64,000 nt of DNA from Brevibacillus porteri. Its GTDB lineage: Bacteria; Bacillota; Bacilli; Brevibacillales; Brevibacillaceae. The stretch is taken from contig NZ_PXZO01000009.1 of NCBI RefSeq assembly GCF_003013475.1, positions 1-64,000 of the forward strand, given 5' to 3'. Position numbers and translations under genes: made by a program. Numbering within the stretch: position 1 is the first letter of the stretch; each line of letters starts with the position of its first letter. Shown here one piece after another: positions 53,701 to 60,800 of the stretch. Under the pieces are notes generated by a model. That model was given only the letters and a program-made list of their open reading frames with translations, did not search any database and was not told where the DNA came from.

Positions 53701-54817
53701 CTATGTTGTGATTGGAGGCGCGGGTGGTATTGGAAAAGCGTGGAGCGAATACATGATCCGCACCTATCAAGCACAAATCATTTGGATCGGTCGCCGCAAG
53801 AAAGATGAGCCGATTCAGAACAAAATAAATCAACTTGCTGCCCTAGGACCTGCACCGCTCTACATCGAAGCCGATGCTACGAATCGCGAGTCGCTGCAAG
53901 CTGCTTACGAAGAGAGCAAGAAACGATTTGGCAAGATTAACGGAGTGATTCATTCCGCTATTGTTCTCCTTGATAGAAGTCTGGCGAATATGGACGAGAC
54001 AGCCTTCCGAGCCGGACTGGTACCAAAAGTAGAGGTAAGTGTGCGGATGAGTCAAGTATTTGGCGAGGAGCCATTGGATTTTGTCCTGTTTTTCTCCTCG
54101 ATTAACTCGTTTACCAAATCGCCAGGACAAAGCAATTATGCTTCAGGCTGCGCCTTTAAAGATGCTTTCGCCCATCAGCTTGCCGAGGAATGGACGTGTG
54201 CGGTGAAAGTAATGAACTGGGGATACTGGGGCAGTGTTGGAATCGTTGCGTCCAAGGGCTATCAGGAACGAATGGAACAGATCGGCATTGGCTCGATTGA
54301 ACCTTCAGAGGGGATGGAGGCATTGGAAGCTTTGCTATCAGGTCCGATGAATCAATTGGCGCTGATGAAAACAACCAAGCCACTCGATATGGAAGGAATC
54401 CATACAAGCGAATCTGTTACAGTCGTTTCAAACAAAATTTCCTCCAGCATGGCAAGCATTAAAAACAAGTTAAAAGTAAAAGAGATGCCCACAGCTGCCT
54501 ATTTTGCGTCAGAAACAAATACGGACAGGAACAGCTTGTTTGATAACGTACTAGCAACGCTCATTCAACTCGCCTCTCTAATCCTGAAGGTAGAGAGCGA
54601 AGAAATAGATACGGATATTGAACTAAAGGAGTACGGTTTCGATCCAGTCAAGCTCACCGAATTTTCTACCAAAATCAATCAGACGTACATGCTTGAACTG
54701 ACACCTGCTGTGATGATGGACTACCCAACGCTTAAGCACATCACTGAATTTCTAGTCAATACCACCCTGAAATCTCAATCAGAAAGAGAACAGGACAAAC
54801 CGGTTCTATACGTGTAA
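43592..54817 (+). CDS. Trans-AT polyketide synthase subunit starting with DH (DH-ACP, KS11 and KS12 modules)
   Basis: 3,741 aa. The start is GTG 43592, with GGAGGG (43580-43585) 6 nt upstream; the ATG at 43596 is out of frame. Residues: DH6 1-280 (HKAHGQELLP, His17; Asp190, but DxxxQ is DGSAI), ACP12 305-385 (Ser340), KS11 422-858 (DTVCSSS, Cys595), KS linker interrupted at 910-1003 by a serine-less ACP (GVDL, Leu955) then ending LPTYPF, DH7 1145-1438 (His1176, Asn1180 in place of Gly; Asp1349), KR7 1462-1913 (Tyr1825), eroded cMT 1919-2083 (GAGAESTR), ACP13 2107-2197 (Ser2149), KS12 2250-2672 (Cys2407), DH8 2858-3128 (His2890; Glu3051 in place of Asp), KR8 3152-3597 (Tyr3516), serine-less ACP 3649-3727 (GFDP, Pro3685). 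It ends without the cMT-ACP of module 13, which opens the next gene. This subunit holds most of the degenerate domains of the cluster. Confidence 0.93.
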   Translation: MHDQFLITINHPILKNHKAHGQELLPGLAHIDLLYQMFRENGHDYSELELRNLTIYHPIMVGQDYDVMLSIWCTQGKAGQWQIRMEGQTQRNGMLDSEKKLYVTADMHQSAPAQFDETLDLPILEQAANKKVNLHDVYEQCCRQELVHTGFMKAEGTIYETDSAAVMDISLGKHALPSAEGFMFHPTLIDGSAIGSMVLFTSVIQEEQRLFLPLFYESFRATALLQQHCFARVQTSSIQRKHELMYMTMEFFDRSGKKIAHLQNFAGKLVRDPGLINPNKNEVPQLRGDIKEPLHESNEPQSAFVRKAQTFLQQLLADRLQVPAASIDTQIGYYEMGLNSPGLLEVVKAVEAKVGMPLAPTLLFEYTNIAELAAYLAENHASVFSGLDLMKQEGSQELPQPATVVHSTAPSENHAANANEEIAIIGMAGRYPEAKNLHEFWINLKEGKDCIKEVPKSRWDWQQFGELKSPSGKQMSKWGGFIEDHDCFDSPFFRISPREAETMDPQERLFLETCWEAMEDAGYTPKTIVPPRGSSNRRQVGVFVGVMHKDYSLIGAEAMSRGEMFPLSLNYAPIANRVSYFCNFHGPSMAIDTVCSSSLTAVHLALESIKRGECEVALAGGVNLSLHPGKYLSYGMMDMHASDGYCHTFGKDGDGYVSGEGVGTVVLKPLRQAIEDGDHIYAVVKGSSVNHVGSVSGPSVPSPVAQAEVITACLEKSGVDARTIRYVEAHGTGTSLGDPIEIQGLVKAFRQYTEDQQFCAIGSVKSNIGHAESAAGISGLQKAVLQLHHKTLVASLHAKEVNPFIDFAQSPFYVQQRTEEWKSESMKNGQEVTVPRRSGVSSFGASGSNAHIILEEYIPAETKPKARSIGHKNHSVMIPLSAKNKERLQAYAQKVAEFLKGASSDNHPQLRTEEKRNQLQEMLEKKLRGILSSIIHVGENSIEMEQEWHEYGVDLVQITQLTQKLQEELHIQLDIKEFDQSSSIASVIASLLDNHRDDIEGEGQSFADPAAQIDLENVAYTLQVGREGMRERVAFVVEDIPELIGKLEAYSRGENTIDTCWEGSLKPNNESSGFQSWIAEGNIRKMAECWVTGYEVDWEQLYLNNKPRRVPLPTYPFAKNRYWIPESKMKSVSGKTAAPFTSETVIHPLLQRNTSDFSEQRFSSTFTGQEFFLSDHVVKNQRIVPGVAYLEMARAAAEQATAALTEEPAKIQLKNVVWTRPIVVGDQPVQIHIGLVPEENGEISFEIYSESEAMDAEPVVHSQGSVILHSVVEKHALNLSSLQAECGHREFSSDQCYSIFHSIGMDYGSAHQGIDTLYVGEGKVLAKLTLPASVSEMENPFVLHPSLMDSALQASIGLMMGEEDIPSADGDSSRKPSLPFAMEEVEIHNKCTSSMWAYVRYSANSSADDKVQKLDIDLCDDQGTVCVRIKGYSMRVLEDGKPANHVSSSSASSVPSLEPPVGNLMLSAVWDVTPVEKGQLFPTADEQVVIVGGNEENGSAIQPYYPRAKVLSIKAENTIEEIVHRLEELGSIDHMVWIAPFDAIDSLADHRLIAGQDQGVILCFRTIKALLRLGYGSKELGWSVITVQSQPIRNTDVVNPCHASIHGLIGSMAKEYPNWKIRLMDVEAESEWPLDDMLRLPRDRQGRPWVYRQGEWYRQQLLTIDHPPIDQTRLRQGGIYLVIGGAGGIGEAWTEYMIRTYQAQIIWMGRRQKNEEIQAKMDRLAAFGPAPDYITADATQQNALQQAYEQIKQTYRRIDGVVHSAMVLVEESLETMQEEGFRAVLSSKVDVSVNIALVFEKEPLDFVLFFSSLMAVTKAPKQSNYAAGCTFKDAYAHQLTQAWPCAVKLINWGYWSSGQVEESHQEMVETYRRLEQIGIGLIQPPEAMQAVETLLAGAMNQIAFMKITKPIVIEGMKVEEWVDVHPELYPSMLQLSAHENEGLADVAAAFIEERLKQEQSARIRILEIGAGAESTRSLISQKLHAYQELMSFQVFDPEAALSELGMHAGEYDLIITADKLHAAQHIRQAMRNCKYLLKRNGLLLLELSLPLEAWQKVLKDEGYRVVSYPQLIIAESDGVVRKSKQQQKSMGTSASTQPSPLATDRGTSTEDMLHEKSIAYFKQLVGETLKIPFDQIDSSAALEEYGIDSIMIVQMTNVLRKKLHQISTTLFFEYQTIDALVEHFMTTQTDELLALVGIDEQQPVQKQVTNSAATAKPTREQAGSVFRKAKSRRFLQALDTEAEKPAAPSRQDVAIIGLSGRYPQAEDVWEFWSRLKEGKNCITEVPEDRWSWQEYFSEEKGKRGYMYTKWGGFIEDMDKFDPLFFQISPNEAEQMDPQERLFLETAYASMEDAGYTPATLGESRKIGVFVGVMNGNYPAGTSYWSIANRLSYLFNFQGPSLAVDTACSSSLTAIHLALESLYSGTSECAIAGGVNLIVDPFHYIRLSGATMLSAGDCCKSFGDQADGFVDGEGVGAIVLKPLQKAIADGDHIYGVIKGSMLNAGGKTNGYTVPNPIAQSQVIHEALQRAGVDARAVSYIEAHGTGTALGDPIEIAGLTRAFGQDTKDKQFCAIGSAKSNIGHTESAAGIAGLTKILLQMKYGQIAPSLHAEVMNPNIDFSQTPFMVQQQLTEWKRPIMEINGVTKEYPRIAGLSSFGAGGANVHIVIEEYLEKDRQPESSIQPQQPNMIVLSAKNEERLFAQVNRLLKAIKEEAFTNAQLTDVAFTLQVGREALEERLAVIVRSVGELAEKLTQFAEGAENIAELYRGRVKRNHDTVALFADEDMKQTVETWIAKGKYAKLLNLWVKGVSFDWNKLYSEDKPRRVSLPTYPFARERYWIDVQKPMATSRTKASSVNGDILHPLLHKNTSDLYELRYSSSFTGQESFLADHLGNGQRLFPLTAYLEMARAAVKQAAGDREGTLSGIRMTHVATDVPLLVGDDLVQVHLVIYPEDTGVLAYAIYSESKEEETRSVVHSQGMVEFTSLVEAPMLDIPALQAESSEVLTAQKCYELFQGIDQVYRTRGQVLVKLSLPSIAMEPAGQFVLHPSQLESLLQSSRYLITESTSSDNISSIQPNGTFTLEEMEIFENHPAVMYALIRSSDESENKKIDIDICDESGRIGVRIKGFAVGSEKRDATERETQETVTSAPALMGTTMLTPVWNAVSVEKGEVIPATSDQVVIVCAEEKDRSLLQRHYPQATVLPLQSDDSIEAIASKLQERGVIDHIMWVAPNSPVESVKEESLMIGQERGVIQVFRLIKALLALEYQTRDLGWTIITVQAQAIYKKDTVHPTHASIHGLIGSMAKEYPNWKVRLVDLDAHADWPLRDIFALPADAHGNAWAYRGHAWFRQQLMPVQSPSINQTVYKQHGVYVVIGGAGGIGKAWSEYMIRTYQAQIIWIGRRKKDEPIQNKINQLAALGPAPLYIEADATNRESLQAAYEESKKRFGKINGVIHSAIVLLDRSLANMDETAFRAGLVPKVEVSVRMSQVFGEEPLDFVLFFSSINSFTKSPGQSNYASGCAFKDAFAHQLAEEWTCAVKVMNWGYWGSVGIVASKGYQERMEQIGIGSIEPSEGMEALEALLSGPMNQLALMKTTKPLDMEGIHTSESVTVVSNKISSSMASIKNKLKVKEMPTAAYFASETNTDRNSLFDNVLATLIQLASLILKVESEEIDTDIELKEYGFDPVKLTEFSTKINQTYMLELTPAVMMDYPTLKHITEFLVNTTLKSQSEREQDKPVLYV
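46305..46610 (+). other. Serine-less ACP-like domain 3, inserted in the KS11 linker (GVDL)
   Basis: An ACP-like stretch (QEMLEKKLRGILSSIIHV ... YGVDLVQITQLTQKLQ) interrupts the KS-flanking linker. Linker sequence before it (PLSAKNKERLQAYAQKV) and after it (LENVAYTLQVGREGM) matches the uninterrupted linkers of the other modules. The serine position is Leu (codon 46454-46456). Confidence 0.85.
49345..49840 (+). other. Degenerate C-methyltransferase domain
   Basis: About 165 residues where the intact cMTs of this cluster have about 355. The N-terminal helical part is gone. The SAM loop GAGTGGTS reads GAGAESTR, the YCYTDxSKAF strand and the HLTFGLLxGWW segment are deleted, and HATKNI reads HAAQHI. 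The end (LIIAESDGVV) still matches. Almost certainly inactive, but kept in frame. Confidence 0.85.
52165..52975 (+). other. Degenerate dehydratase domain (DH8)
   Basis: HxxxGxxxxP is present (HLGNGQRLFP), but LHPSxxDxxLQ reads LHPSQLESLLQ, changing the catalytic Asp to Glu. The segment that reads DYGSAHQGID in its neighbours is deleted. Probably inactive, which leaves the beta-hydroxyl for the downstream O-methyltransferase. Confidence 0.75.
54535..54770 (+). other. Serine-less ACP-like domain 4 at the subunit C-terminus (GFDP)
   Basis: YGFDPVKLTEFSTKINQ; the serine position is Pro (codon 54644-54646). It is the last domain of its protein, followed only by a short polar tail. The next protein begins with the cMT of the same module. 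Confidence 0.85.
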
Positions 54818-54821
54818 GCCG

Positions 54822-54827
54822 AAGGAG
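54822..54827 (+). promoter_or_regulatory. Ribosome-binding site setting ATG 54836
   Basis: AAGGAG, 8 nt before ATG 54836. The GTG at 54827 would start on its last base, so it is unlikely to be used. Confidence 0.75.
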
Positions 54828-54835
54828 TGCCTAGA

Positions 54836-57800
54836 ATGAACAAAATGGACGAGCTTCTCTTAAAGTTACTGTGGGGTCAAATGCAGTCGCTTGGCTGCTT
54901 TACGGAAAAGAATCAAGCGCTCAGCGATCTCAAAAGAAAAAGCGGTCTGCTTGACTTATATGACCTGTGGCTCGAAGAAACGGCTTCTGTTTTGGCCCGG
55001 AATGATTATCTCGTTTACGATCGCGCGACATCTACCGTGATCGATACGGCTCCCATTTCTAGTGCCGCTGTCTGGCAAGAATGGGAGCAAGAAAAAGAAG
55101 TCTGGCTAAAAAATTCGGATACGAATGCGCAAGTCAAGCTAGTCGAGGCAACCCTGCGTGCTTTACCGCAAATTCTCACTGGAAAAGTGCGGGCCACAGA
55201 AGTCATCTTTCCCAATTCGACGATGGAATTAGTCGAGAAGGTATACAAAAATAACACGGTTTCTGACTACTTCAATGAAGTGCTCGCTGATACAGTGGTT
55301 GCTTTTGTTGAGGAACGGCTGAACCAAGATTCTACGGCCCGAATTCGCATTCTCGAGATTGGTGCAGGTACGGGAGGAACAAGTGCTGTTGTTTTCCAAA
55401 AACTAAAGGCGTATGAAAAGCATATCCAGGAATATTGCTACACAGACCTGTCCAAAGCCTTTTTCATGCATGCAGAAAAAGAGTATGGCCCAAGCAATCC
55501 TTATTTGACCTATCAGATTTTTAACGTAGAAGAGTCGGTGACGGGACAAGGAATGGATCTAGGCGGGTATGATATTGTCATTGCAGCCAATGTCCTGCAC
55601 GCCACTAAAAATATTCGCCAAACGCTGCGTAATGCGAAAGCTGTTTTAAAAAAGAACGGCTTGCTACTGCTGAATGAAATGAGTAAAAACACCATCTTCC
55701 TCCATCTTACCTTTGGTTTGCTGGAGGGATGGTGGCTGTACGAAGACCCAGAGCTGCGCCTTTCAGGCTGCCCTGGGCTATCTTCGTCAAAGTGGCAGAG
55801 AGTATTGGAGGAAGAAGGATTTCAGTCGGTCTTTTTCCCAACAGAAGAGGCGCACGTGATGGGGCAGCAGATTATAGTTACCGAAAGCGACGGCGTGATT
55901 CGCCAACAGCAAAAACAACAGCCGAAACCTGCAACGAGCATAAATGCGGAACAACCAAAACCAAAGAGAGTGAACATACCTTCCGCTCCTGAAGGAAAGG
56001 CAATCGAGGAAGTCCTGCGCGAAAAAAGTACGGAATACATCAAACAGTTGATTGCTGAAACGCTGAAAATGCCGAGTAACCGAATGGATACTTCAGAGTC
56101 TTTAGAGGCATATGGGATGGATTCCATTTTATCTGTACAACTGATCAATCCATTTCGGAAAATTTTCGGAGAAACGATCAGCGGTACGTTGTTTTTTGAA
56201 TATCAGACAGTAGATGACTTAGTCGAGCATTTACTAGAGACACAAAGGGAAGCGCTGATTTCACTCACAGGATTGGATGATCACAAGCAGGAGCCAAATC
56301 GAACGGAAGATCATGTTGAGTTTTCTCCATTGCCGAAAATCGAAGGGAAACGAAACCCAAGAAAAGCGAGAGCATTTGCGTCATCTGCTCATTCGCAAAT
56401 GACGGCGTCCAAGCCTGCGTCCTCCGGTAAAATAGCGATTATTGGCATGAGTGGGCGCTTTGCTCAAGCTAACACCTTGGATGAGTTTTGGGAGAATTTA
56501 GTACAGGGTAAAAAGTCTATTTCAGAAATTCCAGCCGAGCGTTGGGATTGGACAGAGTATTATCATCCAAATCGAGAGGAAGCCACTTCCCACGGAAAAA
56601 GCTATAGCAAATGGGGGGCCTTCTTAGAAGAATTTGATCAGTTTGATCCGTTATTTTTCAATATGACTCCGCGAGAAGCAGAAAATATAGACCCTCAAGA
56701 GCGCCTCTATTTAGAAGAGTGTTGGAAGGCGTTAGAAGATGCAGGCTATGCCTCATCGAAGATGTCTACGGAGCTGCGAAAGCGAACAGGGGTATTTGGT
56801 GGCATTACGAAACAAGGATTTCATCTGTATAGCACGGAAACCACTCATCACTTTCCGACAACCTCATATTCATCGATGGTAAATCGGGCATCCTACTATC
56901 TAAACTTACAGGGTCCGAGTATGCCGATCGATACGATGTGTTCCTCAGCATTAGTAGCGATTCATGAAGCATGTGAATACATCCGAAATGGGAAGGGAAG
57001 CATGGCGATTGCTGGCGGGGTGAATCTGTACACCCATCCGCATACCTACTTTGGTCTGACAGTGGGACAGCTCATCTCCCATACATCTGACAGTGCTGCC
57101 TTTGGGAACGGCGGAATAGGTTTTGTGCCTGGTGAGGGAGTGGGTGCTGTTGTTCTCAAGGATTACGATCAGGCTGTACAGGATAGAGACCATATCTATG
57201 CCGTGATACGAGGAACCGCCGTCAACCATAAGGGCAAAGCCAATAGCTACATGACACCAAGCCCCAACCCAATTGCAGATGTGATGAAAGAAGCATTGGA
57301 AGAAGGCGGACTGGACCCTCGATCCATTAGTTATCTAGAAGCGTCTGCCTATGGATCAGACATCGTCGATGCCGTAGAAATGACAGCGGTGACGAAAGCT
57401 TTTCACAACCGTCAAGGAACAGAAGGGGACTATCGACTCGGTTCGGTCAAACCGAATATCGGGCATTGTGAATCAGCTTCCGGTATGTCGCAGCTGATGA
57501 AAGTGATTTTGTCGTTACAGCATCAGACGCTAGTTCCAACCCTGGTTCCTGCCGAATTGAATCCAAATATTCCTTTTGATCAACTCCCCTTTCAATTGCA
57601 GCGAGAGGTATCGGAATGGAAGCAGGTCACTGTAGATGGGCAGACAGTCCCCCGACGAGCAGGCATTACCAGCTTTGGCGGCGGTGGAGTGAATGCCCAT
57701 CTTATCGTTGAGGAATACAACCAAAATTCACCAAGCAGAGTAAATGATTCAGAACCTCAACTGTTTGTTTTTTCGGCTAAGACGAAAGAGAGATTGCAAG

Positions 57801-60800
57801 CGTACATTCATCGCTGGATTGGTTATTTGCAAAAGCACCAACCTATCGATCTAGCGAATACAGCTTATACCCTTCAAATCGGAAGAGAAGAAATGCCTTG
57901 CCGTTTAGCTGTCATCACCAATAGTCAAACAGAACTTTACCAGAAATTAGAACGTTGGTTGGAACATCAAGCAGAGACGGATCATTGCTTTTTTGGGGAT
58001 CTCAAGGAAAACAAAGAATGGATGCCAGACCGAGTTGCTCAGGCAATCGAACTAAGAGATGTAGGGGAACTGGCAAAATGGTGGGTTCTAGGCAATCCCA
58101 TCCCTTGGCAGAAGCTGCATGAAGGGAAGGAGTTATCCCGAGTAGCTAAGCTCCCAACCTATCCATTTAAGAGGAGAACGTGCTGGATAGAACGCAATCA
58201 AACGAATCACTCTAGGAGGGAGACGAGCATGACATCCGCTCATCCAGAATTCGAAAACAAGGCCGTTGAGATTTACACCTATAGCGCCAACAGCAGCGAA
58301 GCGGAGTTTTCGGAGGATTACTTGACCGTATGTCCATTTGAAAGGAAGATTCCAGGCTTTTCAATGAGTCGCGTCATTTTGAATCCGGAAAAATATCCGT
58401 TGGAAAGAGAAATGGTAAGAGAGAAGCAAGTAGAGATGCGACAAGTACTTTTTTGCAAAGAAAATTTTTCGCGCTTGCAAAAAGTGTTGGACTTTGGATG
58501 CGGTCATGGGACAGATGTGATTCAAATAGCAGAGCTCTATCCGCATATGGAAACCCACGGATTTACGATTACCAAGGCGCAAGCAGAGCTTGGCAATCAA
58601 CGAATCGCGCAGAAAAATCTGGGGGCTCGTGCGAAAATTTTCAACAAAGACAGCTCCAAGGATGCCTTTCCTGATCTCTACGACATGATTGTCGGGATTG
58701 AAGTGAGCTTCCATATTCGAAATAAACATGGATTATTTCAAAATATCTCTTCTTCTCTGAACGAAGAGGGAACCGTTCTGTTGATCGATTACATAGCGAA
58801 TACGCGAGGACCAATCGTAGACCAGAACGTAGAAGTCAGCATTCCCACCGTGCAAGAATGGATTGAGCTTTTAGCGGAGCATCAGTTGGTGATTGATGAA
58901 ATCATTGACGTATCGCCGCAGATTGCTAACGCCTTGCATGATCCTGATGTGGAACAATACATCAAGCATCTGCCTAAAGCTGTTCAAGATTTGTATATTA
59001 ATACAGTCAATCAATCCATCTCTCTCGAACGAGGGTGGATCAGCTATTGCTTGTTTAAGCTGAAGAAGGCTCCGTATCTTGCGTACACGAAGCGTTGTGA
59101 ATGGAATGCCAGCAAAATATCGAAGAAGAGACCTTACCCAGAAGCATTAGCGGAAATGGTAAACAGCGGTTCTATTCCTTATCCGAAAAAGCAAACGCGA
59201 ACGCTCCCGAATCCAAATCAGCATGGTCACAGCTTTCATTGGAATAGGGAAACCATCAAAGAATCTTTGGTAGAGGCTTTTGCTGCCGTTTTAGGTCATC
59301 TACCAGGAGAGCTGGAAGAAGTAGAGACCTTGAAGGATATAGGAATTGGCTCTCTTAACGCCGTTGCCTTATCCGAAATGATTAATAGCAAATTCAATCT
59401 GAAACTACCGACCAGCGTTGTGTTCGAACATAATACGCTAGATGCATTGGCAAGCTATATAGCCAGCCATTTGCAGCAAGACGAGCCTAGCCAGCTTCAT
59501 GCGAGTAAACCATTCGTGTCGGATGCTCAAAATCAATCATTTACATCTGAATATTCTGAACAAAAACGTGATTTTGCGGCAGATCAGTCCATTCCGGATC
59601 GGACAAAAATCAAAGCGAGCCTGATCCAGGTCTTTTCGACCGTTTTAGGCTTAAGACAAGAAGAGCTGGAAGAAGTGGAATCCCTAAAGGATTTGGGAAT
59701 TGGCTCACTCAATGCCGTTCCATTATCCGAAGCCATCAATAGCAAGTTTCATCTGAAACTACCAACGAGTGTTGTGTTTGAGCATAATACGCTAGATGCA
59801 TTGGCGAGCTACATCGCGACTCATCTACCAGAGCGCCTATCAGCGCAGGCAGAATCGTTTAACCAAAGTCATGGAAATCTTGACGAGAAGCCTGCTTATA
59901 CAGAGAGAGTCTCGACGCGGAATATTGCCTACGAGCCGCCTAAAGCTGCTTCCGATGATATTGCGATCATCGGGATTTCCTGCCGCACAGCAGGTGCCCG
60001 GGGGCAAGATGAATTCTGGGAGCTCGTCAGTCAGGGCAAAGATTGCATCAGAGAAGTGACCAATCCAGACTGGCGTGCCTTTTTCAAAGAAAATGCATTC
60101 GTAGATATTCCGATGAAATACGGGGTGATGGAGGACATTGAATATTTTGATCCAGCGTTTTTCAAAATTTCTCCTACCGAAGCCCAATCAATGGATGTCA
60201 CGCAGCGCATCCTTTTACAAGAGAGCTATAAAGCATTAGAGGACGCAGGTTATACCCCGTCCATGCTGAGAGGACAACCCGTTGGTACCGTCATTGGCGC
60301 AATGGCAGGAATGACAGTAGAACAAGATTTCTCTCATTTTGGCATGCTCGGATCGGATACGAGTATACTCGCCTCGCGCATCGCTTATTTCCTTGACCTG
60401 AAAGGACCCGCTCTGGCTGTGAACACAGCTTGCTCATCCTCTTTGGTTGCGATCGATATTGCTTGCCAAAAGCTGAAGACGGAAGAGGTCAATCTGGCCA
60501 TCGCAGGAGGAATTACGATTTATTCCCATCCTGCCCCGTTTATTTCGATGAGTAACGCAAGGATGCTATCTCCTACAGGGGAGTGTCGTCCGTTTGACAA
60601 TGGAGCCAATGGCATTGTCGTTGGGGATGGCGTTGGCGTTGTGATTTTAAAAAGATTGCAAGATGCATTACGAGATAACGATAGCATCTATGGTGTCATC
60701 CGTGGCAGTGGAACGAATCAGGATGGACGGACATTGGGCATTACTGTGCCTAGCTTCCAAGCGCAAAGCGACCTGCAAAAATCCATTTACGCGAAAAAAC

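Larger units (their letters stand above)
50340..56265 (+). other. Module 13, split: KS12-psiDH-KR-psiACP / cMT-ACP
   Basis: KS12 (Cys 50810-50812), DH8 with conserved His (52259-52261) but Glu for the catalytic Asp (52742-52744) and a deletion of the YGxxHQG stretch, KR8 (Tyr 54137-54139), a serine-less ACP (54535-54770), then on the next protein cMT3 (intact GAGTGGTS near 55357-55383) and ACP14 (GMDS, Ser 56123-56125). Expected product is alpha-methyl-beta-hydroxy. Confidence 0.82.

Noticed and set aside
54827-54835. GTG start at 54827 for the cMT-first subunit
   Set aside because: The GTG overlaps the AAGGAG ribosome site; ATG 54836 is correctly spaced and matches the start of the other cMT-first protein.
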